A stretch of DNA of 64,000 bases from Nocardia huaxiensis (GTDB taxonomy: Bacteria; Actinomycetota; Actinomycetes; Mycobacteriales; Mycobacteriaceae): NCBI RefSeq assembly GCF_013744875.1, contig NZ_CP059399.1:5766001-5830000 (forward strand), written 5' to 3'. The notes beneath the pieces are model-generated. The model saw only the letters and a program-made list of their open reading frames with translations, was not told the origin of the DNA and did not search any database. Positions 1 through 8,180 of this stretch are shown here, piece after piece (within the stretch, counting starts at the first letter, position 1; the number at the start of each line of letters is the position of its first letter). The translations under genes were made by a program, and so were the position numbers.

Positions 1-464
1 CGGCTGTGCCGCAGATCGGTGATGTCGTCACTCGGGTCGACGAGCGCATGGGCGGGTTCGACGGTTTGCGGGAACGTGAGATCGAATTCGTCGTCGACAA
101 GGCTCCGTCCACGCCGCCGCCTGCGATTAGGACGCTTCACAGGCCGAGCAGCGCACGGCACAGGTCGTACCCGGCACGGCACAGCGCGAGCACTAGAAAC
201 GGGCTGCCGCGGGGTGAGGGTACGGCGCGCCCGGGTGCGCAAGCGCGGGCTCAACAGGATGATGTGACTCGACTCCTCGAACGGACAGTCATCCGAGGTG
301 ATGAGGAGAAATCCAGCGTCACAACAGTATTGGGCCTCCAGCCGATACCCCGGAACCCAGGTGTCCGTCGGCTGTGACCGCCAGCGCAGCCGGCTCTGCG
401 GCAGCCGCCGGTCACTGTTCTCCCCCACCCGCTCATCGAGTGCGAACTCCGAGATTGCCCGCAT
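1..464 (-). CDS. Hypothetical protein, 3' end outside window
   Basis: An uninterrupted minus-strand frame runs from ATG 464-462 off the left edge (154 codons visible). The first 75 residues look genuinely coding, with a W-V-P-G-Y-R-L-E-A-Q stretch and a run of alternating acidic and aliphatic residues. Residues about 76-120 are very Arg/Pro-rich and look out of frame, whereas another minus frame there reads more like protein. The last 35 residues look normal again. This could be a linker or a pair of compensating frameshifts. I do not recognise the family. The gene lies 122 bp upstream of the lyase gene on the same strand; nothing is seen in 465-586. Confidence 0.5.
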   Translation of the reverse strand, partial: MRAISEFALDERVGENSDRRLPQSRLRWRSQPTDTWVPGYRLEAQYCCDAGFLLITSDDCPFEESSHIILLSPRLRTRARRTLTPRQPVSSARAVPCRVRPVPCAARPVKRPNRRRRRGRSLVDDEFDLTFPQTVEPAHALVDPSDDITDLRHS

Positions 465-586
465 ATGCCGACGCTAGCGGCGGATCTCCGAAACCTCGAC
501 GCTACCTGCGGGTATGCGATGACGTTCACAGGCAGCCGGGCGGGGCGCTCCGGAGTCGACGCGGTCAGGCCGGCCATTCGGCGCCT

Positions 587-1411
587 TCAGCCGTGCCGGT
601 TCTCCAGGAGGCGGCGGGCCTGGCGGATGACGGCGAGGTCCACCATGCGGCCGTGGTCGTCGAGTACCACTTGGCCTGCGGCGGCCTCGAAGCGGGCGAC
701 CAGCGTTCGTGCTCGGGCGAGTTCGGTCGCGCTCGGGGTGAAAACCTGGTTCACGATGGGGATTTGGCTGGGGTGGATGCAGGCTCGGCCGCGGAAGCCC
801 AGGCGTGCGAGACCTTCGGTGGAGGTGCGCAGGGTTTCGAGGTCGCGGAAGTCCGTGCGGACCGGGGCGAGTGGGGGTGCGAGACCGGCGGCGGCACTGG
901 CCAGTACGACCGCGGTGCGCAGGGACAGTAGTTCTCGCTCGTCGGCGCCGGGTCGCATGCCGAGGTCGGCGCAGAGGTCGGCCTCGCCCAACTGCAGGCG
1001 CGTGACTCCCGGTGTGGCCGCGATCGCGCGGGCATCGGTCAGGGCGGCGGCGCTTTCGAGCAGTGGGCACAGGCCGATGGTTCCGGGAACGGGTTCGGCT
1101 TCGCGGATGGCCGCCGCGGCGGCCGAGACCTGTTCGGGCGATTCGGTTTTCGACAGGCAGATGACGGAGACCCCCGGCAGTGCGACGGCCCGCAGGTCGG
1201 CGAGCCCCAGCGGGCCCGGGTTCACGCGCACCCAGATCCGTCCGGGTGCGACCACCCGGCGCAACCATGCCGACACCGCGGCGCGCGCCGAGTCCTTGTC
1301 GCGCAGGGGCACCGAGTCCTCCAGATCGAGCAGGACGACATCGGCAGGCCCGGCCAGGGCCTTCGCGAACAGCTCCGGCCGATTTCCCGGCACGTAGAGC
1401 GCAGATCTCAC
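587..1411 (-). CDS. HpcH/HpaI (CitE-like) aldolase/lyase
   Basis: A 274-residue TIM-barrel lyase of the HpcH/HpaI/CitE family, which cleaves acyl-CoA or 2-oxo substrates (malyl-CoA, citramalyl-CoA, citryl-CoA type) with a divalent metal. Visible marks are the N-terminal RSALYVPGNRPE, the DLEDSVP motif that helps bind metal, CPLLESA, the LQLGEADLCADLG segment and a C-terminal GRACIHPSQI motif, all typical of CitE-type proteins. The start is GTG 1411, with AAAGGTG 8 bases upstream. It is last in a minus-strand set with the racemase-like and TetR genes. I infer that it cleaves a CoA thioester made by the CoA-transferases of the island. Confidence 0.85.
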   Translation of the reverse strand: MRSALYVPGNRPELFAKALAGPADVVLLDLEDSVPLRDKDSARAAVSAWLRRVVAPGRIWVRVNPGPLGLADLRAVALPGVSVICLSKTESPEQVSAAAAAIREAEPVPGTIGLCPLLESAAALTDARAIAATPGVTRLQLGEADLCADLGMRPGADERELLSLRTAVVLASAAAGLAPPLAPVRTDFRDLETLRTSTEGLARLGFRGRACIHPSQIPIVNQVFTPSATELARARTLVARFEAAAGQVVLDDHGRMVDLAVIRQARRLLENRHG

Positions 1412-1496
1412 AGGTTCACCTTTCTCGCACCGGTGCAGGCGATTTCACGACCGGCCGTGCGACCGAGCTACCGCGCCGGACACGGTGCGCGGCCGA

Positions 1497-2240
1497 TCAG
1501 TGCTCGCGGAGCAGGCGGCCCATGTCCTCGCGGCGATCATCGAATCCGTGCTCGCGCAGGGCATGCCACAGGGTCGCGGCATTGATCGCGATCACCGGCT
1601 TGTCCAGTTCGCGCTCCAGCCGATCGGCGAGGGCGATGAAGGACAGGTTGGTGCCGACCTGCACGATGGCGTCCACGTCGGGCCCGTCGATCTCGGTGAC
1701 CGTGCGGCGGATCCGATCGTCGTCCACGCGAGCGATGTCCATCGCGGTCGGGCAGCGCAAGCCGGTAATGGCGGCCACCTCGAAACCGGCCTCGGTGAAG
1801 AACCTGCCGACCTCCTTGTCCGCGATCGGCTGATACGGCGAGAACACCGCGATACGCCGACATCCCAACTCTCGCAAGGCCGCCCGGCACGAGCTCGCCC
1901 CGGTGGTGACGGGCAGCCCGGTGCGGTCTCGCAGGCGTTGCTCGAAGGCGGCATTGCCCGCGACGCCACCCCAGAAGGTCTCCGCCGACATGCCCATGAC
2001 CATGCGGTCCGGCTCGGCGGTGAGGGCATCGCGCACGGCGGTGTCGATGGAGGCGCGGATCTGCACCAGCAGACCCTCGAAGTCCGCGTCGTCGCCCATC
2101 ACCGGATTCGGGATGTACATCGAACCCGCGCGGTAGGCGATGCCGGGCAGGCCGGCGCGCCAATAGTCGTGCTCCACAACGGTATTCGTACTCGGCACCA
2201 CGACGCCGAACACGGCGCGGGTACCCACTGCGTTGGTCAT
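1497..2240 (-). CDS. Maleate isomerase/AMDase-family protein lacking the usual active-site Cys
   Basis: A 247-residue member of the Asp/Glu racemase superfamily, closest in motifs to maleate cis-trans isomerase and arylmalonate decarboxylase (PSTNT at residues 16-20, GLRCPT at 160-165, VGTNLS at 195-200). It aligns without gaps with the protein at 33735-34478, also 247 residues. Where that paralogue has Cys195, corresponding to the catalytic Cys of arylmalonate decarboxylase, this one has Val195 (codon GTC). The other family cysteine position is a Ser in both (GMSAETF). The start is ATG 2240; an open frame continues upstream, but the family N-terminus begins here. It may be inactive, regulatory, or have altered chemistry. 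Confidence 0.8.
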   Translation of the reverse strand: MTNAVGTRAVFGVVVPSTNTVVEHDYWRAGLPGIAYRAGSMYIPNPVMGDDADFEGLLVQIRASIDTAVRDALTAEPDRMVMGMSAETFWGGVAGNAAFEQRLRDRTGLPVTTGASSCRAALRELGCRRIAVFSPYQPIADKEVGRFFTEAGFEVAAITGLRCPTAMDIARVDDDRIRRTVTEIDGPDVDAIVQVGTNLSFIALADRLERELDKPVIAINAATLWHALREHGFDDRREDMGRLLREH

Positions 2241-2268
2241 ATGAATCCTCGGTAGTGCTCGGCGATGA

Positions 2269-2838
2269 TCACCGTGCGCCGGACGTGGCGCGGTCGAGCA
2301 GGTCCGTCGCGAGGCGATGCGCGCGCTCGCGGTCGACGGGGCGATCCAGCAGCAGGGCGTCCACCAGTAGCGGCGAGACGATGACGGCCGCCGTCTCGGC
2401 CACCACCTCCGGGTCCGTCGGCCCGGTCGCCCGCAGCGCACGGCGCAGCGGCGCGATCAGATCCTCCACATAGCGGTGGCGCAGCTCGGCACAGCTCGGA
2501 TCGGTGGACGACGCGGTCACCAGGGCGCGCAGGAAGGCCGCAACCGGCTTGTCGCGCAAGCGATCACACAGCAGGTCCACCTCGGTGTGCAGATCCGCCA
2601 CCGGATCGCCGCTAGGCTCGGCCGCCGCGTGCGGTGCGACCGCGATGAGCGCGGCGAGCACATCACGAGGCATCGGCCAGTGCCGGTAGATGGTGGTCCG
2701 CGATACCCCGGTCACGGCGTGCAGGCGCTGCGGGGTGAGCGCGGTGGCGCCTTCGCGCAGCAGCAGCTCCAGAGCCGCTGTGAGAACGACGGTTTCGGTG
2801 TCGGAGGCGGGTCCGGCGGGACGTCCTGGTCGGGTCAC
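2269..2838 (-). CDS. TetR-family transcriptional regulator
   Basis: A 189-residue TetR-type repressor. The N-terminal helix-turn-helix is clear (residues about 15-62: ALTPQRLHAVTGVSRTTIYRHW), followed by a helical ligand-binding domain. The start is GTG 2838. No Shine-Dalgarno is seen, so the mRNA may be leaderless. It is divergent from the cupin gene and sits 28 bp upstream of the racemase-like gene, so it probably controls both directions through the palindrome near 2883-2895. The ligand is unknown. Confidence 0.85.
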   Translation of the reverse strand: MTRPGRPAGPASDTETVVLTAALELLLREGATALTPQRLHAVTGVSRTTIYRHWPMPRDVLAALIAVAPHAAAEPSGDPVADLHTEVDLLCDRLRDKPVAAFLRALVTASSTDPSCAELRHRYVEDLIAPLRRALRATGPTDPEVVAETAAVIVSPLLVDALLLDRPVDRERAHRLATDLLDRATSGAR

Positions 2839-2880
2839 GGAATTTACGATACATCTTGCACCGCTTTTTCATAAGCAGTA

Positions 2881-2897
2881 CATTCCGTATCGGAAAT
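2881..2897. promoter_or_regulatory. Operator-like palindrome between TetR and cupin genes
   Basis: TTCCG-TAT-CGGAA (2883-2895) is a perfect inverted repeat in the divergent intergenic region. In the 17-bp frame CATTC-N7-GAAAT it also resembles a degenerate version of the GTTTC-N7-GAAAC site found elsewhere in the island. It could bind the local TetR, the IclR protein, or both. Confidence 0.4.
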
Positions 2898-2917
2898 TGC
2901 TCTCCTCAGGAGGACCG

Positions 2918-3811
2918 ATGCGTCCACATGTCGAACTCATCGACGACCGCGATCTGATCACCCATCCCGCCGAGTTCGAGCACGCCACCGGCAGTGCCGT
3001 CCAGCGCAACCTCAGCTATGACGAAGAGGACGGATCCGCTTCGCTGCGAGTCACTTTCACCAGCGACTGGTCCCGCCCCGCCGGCGTCCATCACGCCGCG
3101 ACCGAATGGTTCGTGCTGTCCGGACAGGTGACCATCGGCGATACCGTGCTCGGCCCGGAGGGTTTCTGGATGACCCCGCCCGGCGTCCGGACCCCCGCCC
3201 TGGCCGTCGCCGCCGGAACCGAGGTCCTGCTGTTCCGCGAATTCGGCGACTGGCGTTTCGATCTCGCCGACGCCGATCGTGATTTCGTCCGCCCCGACCA
3301 GAAACTCGTCGTCCTCGACACCGCGGCCATGCCCTGGATCGATGTGAAAGACGGCAGCCCCATGCGTTTCGACCTCGGCGGCACGCCGGTCCCGGGTCTC
3401 TACATCAAACTGCTGCACCGTGACGAGAAGACCGGCTTCTACACCCGCCTCATCAAGGCCAAGCCCGGCTGGCGCGAGGAACCCCTGGCCCACCACCCGT
3501 GCAGCGAGGAAGCCTATTGTCTCGCAGGCGGATTCGACTACAACTTCGGAAAGATGTGGCCCGGCACCTACTTCTGGCGTCCCGCCCTCATCCGCCACGG
3601 CGACTTCACCGCCGACGCCGAACAGGGCTGCACCTGGATCGTCCGCTCCGACGCCGACCTCGTGGACTGGTACACCGACAATGCCAAGGTCGTCATGACC
3701 GGCGACCCCACCAACTGGGGAGCGGACAATCCGCACAGCCTCACCCCGCGCCCGGTCGAACCCGTCCGTTCCCGCTCGATCGGCGCCTGGGCGGACCCCA
3801 CCTATCAGTGA
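2918..3811 (+). CDS. Bicupin-type protein
   Basis: A 297-residue protein with two cupin-like halves. The first half carries HHAATEWFVLSGQVTIGD, a typical cupin motif 1 with a His pair and Glu, then a PPGV turn. The second carries HHPCSEEAYCLAGGF and a TYFWRP...RHG element. This arrangement resembles ChrR/DUF4437-type cupins, which usually bind a metal. The start is ATG 2918, with AGGAGG at 2908-2913. Substrate unknown; the context suggests a small oxygenated or ring-opened intermediate. Alternatives are a metal-dependent dioxygenase, isomerase or sensor. Confidence 0.75.
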   Translation: MRPHVELIDDRDLITHPAEFEHATGSAVQRNLSYDEEDGSASLRVTFTSDWSRPAGVHHAATEWFVLSGQVTIGDTVLGPEGFWMTPPGVRTPALAVAAGTEVLLFREFGDWRFDLADADRDFVRPDQKLVVLDTAAMPWIDVKDGSPMRFDLGGTPVPGLYIKLLHRDEKTGFYTRLIKAKPGWREEPLAHHPCSEEAYCLAGGFDYNFGKMWPGTYFWRPALIRHGDFTADAEQGCTWIVRSDADLVDWYTDNAKVVMTGDPTNWGADNPHSLTPRPVEPVRSRSIGAWADPTYQ

Positions 3812-3816
3812 GCGCC

Positions 3817-3847
3817 CCGGGCTCCCGCCACCCGAACGGGAGCCCGG
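3817..3847. terminator. Bidirectional hairpin terminator
   Basis: An 11-bp perfect stem (3817-3827 with 3837-3847) and a 9-base loop between the converging cupin and membrane-protein genes. There is no T-run, as is common in high-GC actinobacteria. Confidence 0.6.
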
Positions 3848-3853
3848 TGGTCC

Positions 3854-4519
3854 TCACCTCCGGGGCCGGGCGGGCTTCGTCACCGCGCGATGCGCAGCCC
3901 GCGGACCGGGCGCACCGGGGACGATGCGGCGCGTGGTCACCACCACCGCGGCGAACAGCAGCGCTTCTCCCACATTGCCCAGCGGCGGACAGGAGACGGC
4001 TGCCACCGCGGAGACGAGCAGGACGATCGCGCCGAGCAGCAGGCCGGTCCGGCGCGCGGTGAGCCACAGCCGGATGCCCGCGGCCAGCACGATCGCGGCC
4101 ACGATCAGGGCCGGGATCGGGGGACCGTGTGGCGTCGCGGCGGCGTAGCGCAGCGTATCGGCGAAATCGCGGGCCTCGAGGTCGAGGCCGCGCAGGTCGG
4201 CCGCCGCACCCCACCCGATCAGTGCCACCGCCAGAGCCCAGGCGCGGATCGGTTGCACACCGAATACCGCACGCAGTGCCCACACCACCAGCAGGGGCGT
4301 CAGCGTGACATGCCCCAAGAATCGCCCGATGCTCAGTATCCACAGGGCCGATCCCTCGCCCAGCGCACTGCCGAGACCGAACACTGCTGCGTCATAAGTC
4401 GTTCCGAGGCCCACAGCGGCGAGCAGCGCCGACCATCTCGGCCGGTTCGCATCGAGATAGAGCCACACCAGGCAGCCGAGTTGGAACCCGGCGACGAGGA
4501 TGAGGGTTCCGGAGATCAT
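3854..4519 (-). CDS. Integral membrane protein, unknown function
   Basis: A 221-residue protein with about six hydrophobic helices and an Arg/Pro-rich cytoplasmic tail. The N-terminus (MISGTLILVAGFQLGCLVWLY) is a membrane segment without an obvious cleavage site. It starts 30 bp after the amidohydrolase gene and is probably co-transcribed with it from the IclR-type site at 6049. I do not recognise the family. A role in transport or in anchoring for the neighbouring hydrolase is only a guess. Confidence 0.7.
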   Translation of the reverse strand: MISGTLILVAGFQLGCLVWLYLDANRPRWSALLAAVGLGTTYDAAVFGLGSALGEGSALWILSIGRFLGHVTLTPLLVVWALRAVFGVQPIRAWALAVALIGWGAAADLRGLDLEARDFADTLRYAAATPHGPPIPALIVAAIVLAAGIRLWLTARRTGLLLGAIVLLVSAVAAVSCPPLGNVGEALLFAAVVVTTRRIVPGAPGPRAAHRAVTKPARPRR

Positions 4520-4549
4520 CGTGGTCCGCTCTCCGCCTGCCGGACAGGC

Positions 4550-6037
4550 TCATCGGGGCCGCGAGGCGGTGTGCGGGTCTGCGTCGCGGCGCAGGTAACG
4601 GCCGTGCGGGGAGCCCTGGACTCGCCCGTCGCCGTAGATGCGGTGACCCCGGAGGAAGACGTCGGTGACGCGGGCGTTCATCTCGAAACCCTCGAAAGGC
4701 GTGTATTCCTGGGCGGATTCGGAGTCGGCGGCGTGGACGGTCCAGCGGGCGTCGGGGTCGACCAGGACTATGTCGGCGTCGTAGCCGACGGCGATGGCGC
4801 CCTTGCCGGGCAAGCCGTAGCGGCGCGCCGGATTCCAGGACGTCAGTTCGGCGATGCGCGACAGGGCCAGACCCCGCTTGCGGCCCTCCCCCACCAATCC
4901 CGGCAGCAGGTATTCGGCGCCGCCGAAGCCGGACTTGGCGGCGAAGATGTCGGCGCGGTCGGGGCCGAATTTCTGTTCGTCCCGGCAGCAGGCGTGATCG
5001 CTGACCACCCAGTCGATTTCGCCGGCGAGCAGGTGCCGCCACAGGGCTTCGACATCGGCGCGTTCGCGCAGTGGCGGGTTGACCTTGCCGCCGAGGCCAT
5101 GTGCGGTGTCCACGTCGGCGAGCAGGTGGCCGATGGTGACCTCGCGACGGAAGTCCACCTGCGGGAAGGCGGTGGCCATGGTCAGCGCCGCGGCGACCGC
5201 TTTGGCCGAGGACAGGTGCAGCAGATTGATGGGCGCCAAGCCGGTTTCGTGGGCGAGGTAGGACGCCATGGTGATGGCCAGGCCCTCCGAATGCGGTGGG
5301 CGCGAGGCGCTGTAGGCGCGCAGTCCGGTGAGCCGGCCCTCGCGTTCCACCAATTCGGTGTAGGCGGTCATGATCTCGGCGGTCTCGCAGTGCAGCGACA
5401 GCGACAGACCGGGACCGAAACGCTGCCGGGCTTCCTGGATGCCGCGCATGACGAATTCGAAGTGCGCCAGGTCGTACCGCTCCGACGGCGGGATCATCAG
5501 GAAGCCGGCCTGGTCGGCGGAGCGGCCGTGCAGGCCGTGGCCGCCGTAGAACATGAAGATCTTGAACGAGGTGACGCCGAAATCCCGGACCAGTGCCGGG
5601 ATTTCGGCGATGTGCTCGGCGGTCATGGGGGCCAGGTGCAGGGCGTGGTCGACGAAGGATCGTCCCGCCATGCGGTCGAGCGCCTCGGGCACGAAGTCAC
5701 GGTAGGCCCCGCCCCGGTTCAGGTAGTAGCGCCCGGTGCGCAGGTAGGTGAGCGAGGTGGTGACTCCGCCCTGGGCGCACGCCCGGCTCTCGGTGTCGGT
5801 GTCGGCGGACAGGTCCTGGTAGATGCCCCAGTGCTGGTGGGCGTCCACCACGCCGGGGAAGGCGAGCAGCCCGCCGGCGTCGACCACCCGATCCGCCTGT
5901 GCGGCAGGGAGATCGGGTTCGAGGCGGGTGACGATGCCGGCGGTGACCGCGATGTCGACCGGTTCGGGATCATCGGTGGCCGGGTCGCCCGGGCGCACCA
6001 CACGGGCGTTGCGGATCAGCAGATCGGTCGCCGACAC
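4550..6037 (-). CDS. Dihydropyrimidinase/hydantoinase-like amidohydrolase
   Basis: A 495-residue metal-dependent amidohydrolase of the cyclic-amide hydrolase group (dihydropyrimidinase, hydantoinase, imidase, allantoinase). The family set is present: DAHQHWG for the first metal pair, SFKIFM with the Lys normally carboxylated to bridge two metals, SLHCE, LHLSS for metal His residues, and SDHAC for the catalytic Asp. GTG 6037 is preferred as start because it has GGAGGG a few bases upstream and leaves the operator at 6049-6065 outside the gene; an in-frame ATG at 6088 would bury it. I infer hydrolysis of a cyclic imide or lactam, such as an alkylmaleimide from tetrapyrrole breakdown. Confidence 0.85.
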   Translation of the reverse strand: MSATDLLIRNARVVRPGDPATDDPEPVDIAVTAGIVTRLEPDLPAAQADRVVDAGGLLAFPGVVDAHQHWGIYQDLSADTDTESRACAQGGVTTSLTYLRTGRYYLNRGGAYRDFVPEALDRMAGRSFVDHALHLAPMTAEHIAEIPALVRDFGVTSFKIFMFYGGHGLHGRSADQAGFLMIPPSERYDLAHFEFVMRGIQEARQRFGPGLSLSLHCETAEIMTAYTELVEREGRLTGLRAYSASRPPHSEGLAITMASYLAHETGLAPINLLHLSSAKAVAAALTMATAFPQVDFRREVTIGHLLADVDTAHGLGGKVNPPLRERADVEALWRHLLAGEIDWVVSDHACCRDEQKFGPDRADIFAAKSGFGGAEYLLPGLVGEGRKRGLALSRIAELTSWNPARRYGLPGKGAIAVGYDADIVLVDPDARWTVHAADSESAQEYTPFEGFEMNARVTDVFLRGHRIYGDGRVQGSPHGRYLRRDADPHTASRPR

Positions 6038-6048
6038 GGCTCCCTCCA

Positions 6049-6065
6049 GTTTCTCTCTGCGAAAC
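6049..6065. promoter_or_regulatory. IclR-type operator, exact GTTTC-N7-GAAAC
   Basis: An exact copy of the island-wide palindrome, just upstream of the ribosome-binding site of the amidohydrolase gene. The spacing suggests repression by road-block or promoter overlap. Confidence 0.65.
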
Positions 6066-6133
6066 AATGTTACCGATTTGGCGATCATCGCAGTAGCATG
6101 CGCTGACAGTCAATGCCGCGCAGACACTTTCGC

Positions 6134-6150
6134 GTTTCGCTGCGGGAAAC
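6134..6150. promoter_or_regulatory. IclR-type operator, exact GTTTC-N7-GAAAC
   Basis: The second exact copy in the same divergent region, 27 bp before the start of the CaiB-like gene. With the 6049 site it brackets the promoters of the amidohydrolase and CoA-transferase operons. Confidence 0.65.
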
Positions 6151-6177
6151 ACTCGGCGGCAGATGAGGAGTGGAACG

Positions 6178-7365
6178 ATGGATGGCCCGCTCTCGGGAAT
6201 CCGGGTGCTGGACGTGGCGACATTGTTCGCCGGACCGCTGGCGGCGACCCTGCTGGCGGACTTCGGTGCGGACGTCGTCAAGATCGAGCATCCGAACGGG
6301 GATCCGGTCCGCAGCCACGGCGCGCAGCGCGACGGGGTCGGACTGTGGTGGAAGATGCTGGGGCGCGGCAAGAAATCGGTCACGCTGTACCTGGGTGCGC
6401 CGCAGGGACAGGAGATCTTCCGGCGCCTGGTCACCGACGCGGACGTGGTGATCGAGAACTTCCGCCCCGGCACGCTGGAACGCTGGGGTCTCGGCTATTC
6501 CGAACTGCGCGCACTCAACCCGGGCCTGATCCTGGCCCGGGTCACCGGATTCGGCCAGATCGGCCCCTACGCGCGGCGGCCCGGATTCGGCACCCTCGCC
6601 GAGGCCATGAGCGGGTTCGCCGCCATCACCGGTGAGCCCGGCGGGCCGCCCACCCTGCCGCCGTTCGGCCTGGCCGACGGGATCGCCGCGCAGGCAACGG
6701 CTTTCGCCATCATGACGGCCCTGCGTGCCCGCGACGCGGACGGGCGCGGCCAGCAGATCGATCTGGCCATCATCGAGCCCATCCTCACCCTGCTCGGCCC
6801 GCAGCTCATTGCCTACGACCAGCTCGGGGAACTACAGCCGCGCATGGGAAATCGTTCCTCCAACAACGCGCCCCGCAATATCTACCGCACCGCCGACGAC
6901 GGCTGGGTGGCGGTGTCCACCAGCGCGCAGTCGGTGGCCGAACGGGTGCTGCGGCTGGTCGGACGGCCCGATCTGGTGGAACAGTCCTGGTTCGGTTCCG
7001 GGGCCGAAAGAGCCGCGCACGCCGACGAACTCGATGCGGCGGTCGGCGCGTGGATCGCCGAACGCAAGACCGAGGATGTGGTGCGCGCGTTCGAGCAGGC
7101 GCAGGCCGCCATCGCCCCGGTCTACACCGCCGCCGAGATCATGACCGATCCGCAGTTCCAGGCGCTGGGCACCATCGCCGAACTGCCCGACGACGAATTG
7201 GGCCGAATCAAGATGCAGAACGTGCTGTTCCGGCTGTCCGAAACACCGGGCCGAATCCGCTGGACCGGACCGCCGCTGGGCGCGCACACCGCCGAGGTGC
7301 TGGGGCGCTACGGCGTGGACGCCGACCGGCTCGCCGAACTCCGCGCCGCGGGGGTGGTCCGATGA
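6178..7365 (+). CDS. CaiB/BaiF class III CoA-transferase
   Basis: A 395-residue class III CoA-transferase, which moves CoA between carboxylic acids through a glutamyl/aspartyl anhydride mechanism. The N-terminal signature (GIRVLDVATLFAGPL, FGADVVKIEHP), VIENFRPGTLERWGLG and the catalytic Asp167 (GLADGIAA) are present. The start is ATG 6178 with GAGGAG at 6165-6170. It overlaps the next gene by 4 bp. In the inferred pathway it would activate a dicarboxylate such as an alkylfumarate or alkylmalate, as mesaconate and succinyl-CoA:malate CoA-transferases do. Confidence 0.9.
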   Translation: MDGPLSGIRVLDVATLFAGPLAATLLADFGADVVKIEHPNGDPVRSHGAQRDGVGLWWKMLGRGKKSVTLYLGAPQGQEIFRRLVTDADVVIENFRPGTLERWGLGYSELRALNPGLILARVTGFGQIGPYARRPGFGTLAEAMSGFAAITGEPGGPPTLPPFGLADGIAAQATAFAIMTALRARDADGRGQQIDLAIIEPILTLLGPQLIAYDQLGELQPRMGNRSSNNAPRNIYRTADDGWVAVSTSAQSVAERVLRLVGRPDLVEQSWFGSGAERAAHADELDAAVGAWIAERKTEDVVRAFEQAQAAIAPVYTAAEIMTDPQFQALGTIAELPDDELGRIKMQNVLFRLSETPGRIRWTGPPLGAHTAEVLGRYGVDADRLAELRAAGVVR

Positions 7366-8180
7366 CCGGGCGAGATCGACTGGTGCAGGTCGTCCTCGGC
7401 GGGGTCCGCTTGATCGAGCTGGGGCAGCCGCACTTCACGGGGATGCCGTGCTCGCCGAATCATCCGGGGTTCCGAATGACGCTGGCGCGCAGGCACGGTG
7501 ACATGGTGCGCCCGGACGGCGGATCGGCGGCCAACGAGATCATCGTGACCGGCGGGCATGTGGGCACCCATATCGACGCGCTCAGCCACGTCAGCCAGAA
7601 CGGAATGCTGCACGGCGGGGTCGACGCGCAGGCGGCGCAGCGCGGTGGCCGGTTCAGCGAGCACGGCGCCGAACAGCTGCCCGGCTTCGTGCGGCGCGGC
7701 GTCCTGCTGGATGTGGCGAGGGTGCACGATACCGACGTGCTGCCAGGCGGATACGAGGTCACCGCGCACGATCTGGAACAGGCGGCCGAGCGGGCCGGTG
7801 CGGATCCCGCACCTGGCGACGTGGCGCTCATCCGCACCGGGTGGGCGCGGCATTTCGGCGACGGACGGGTCTATCTCGGTGCGGAATCGGGGGTGCCGGG
7901 GGTGGGCGTCGGCGCGGCGCACTGGCTCGCGGGTCACGGCATCGCCGCCACGGGGGCCGACACCACCGCCTACGAGTGCATTGCGCCCGGCGCGGGCCAC
8001 AGCGTGCTGCCCGTGCACCGCGTGCTGCTGGTCGAGTCCGGGATCTACATACTGGAACATCTCATGCTGGAAGATCTGGCCGCACAGCATATTTCGGAGT
8101 TCGTCTTCGTGCTCGCGCCGCTGCGCATCGTCGGCGGCACCGGATCGCCGGTCCGGCCGCTGGCGGCGGTGAGCGCATGA
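7362..8180 (+). CDS. Cyclase-family metal-dependent hydrolase (KynB/isatin hydrolase type)
   Basis: A 272-residue member of the cyclase family, which includes kynurenine formamidase and isatin hydrolase, enzymes that hydrolyse aryl formamides or lactams with bound Mn or Zn. The metal motif HVGTHIDALSH (family pattern HxGTHxDxxxH) is intact near residue 66, and a later GADTTAYE segment matches the family core. It is coupled by ATGA overlaps to the CoA-transferase and the PrpD-like gene. A lactam- or amide-opening step on a pyrrole fragment would fit. Confidence 0.85.
   Translation: MTGRDRLVQVVLGGVRLIELGQPHFTGMPCSPNHPGFRMTLARRHGDMVRPDGGSAANEIIVTGGHVGTHIDALSHVSQNGMLHGGVDAQAAQRGGRFSEHGAEQLPGFVRRGVLLDVARVHDTDVLPGGYEVTAHDLEQAAERAGADPAPGDVALIRTGWARHFGDGRVYLGAESGVPGVGVGAAHWLAGHGIAATGADTTAYECIAPGAGHSVLPVHRVLLVESGIYILEHLMLEDLAAQHISEFVFVLAPLRIVGGTGSPVRPLAAVSA

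Noticed and set aside
474..1268. Long open frames opposite or out of frame with the lyase gene
   Set aside because: They are Arg/Pro-rich shadows of high-GC codon bias with no ribosome-binding sites; the 587-1411 frame carries the family motifs. The same applies to most long overlapping frames in the window.
6038..6088. ATG 6088 as start of the amidohydrolase
   Set aside because: It would place the exact operator at 6049-6065 inside the gene and has no ribosome-binding site, whereas GTG 6037 follows GGAGGG and matches the usual family N-terminus.
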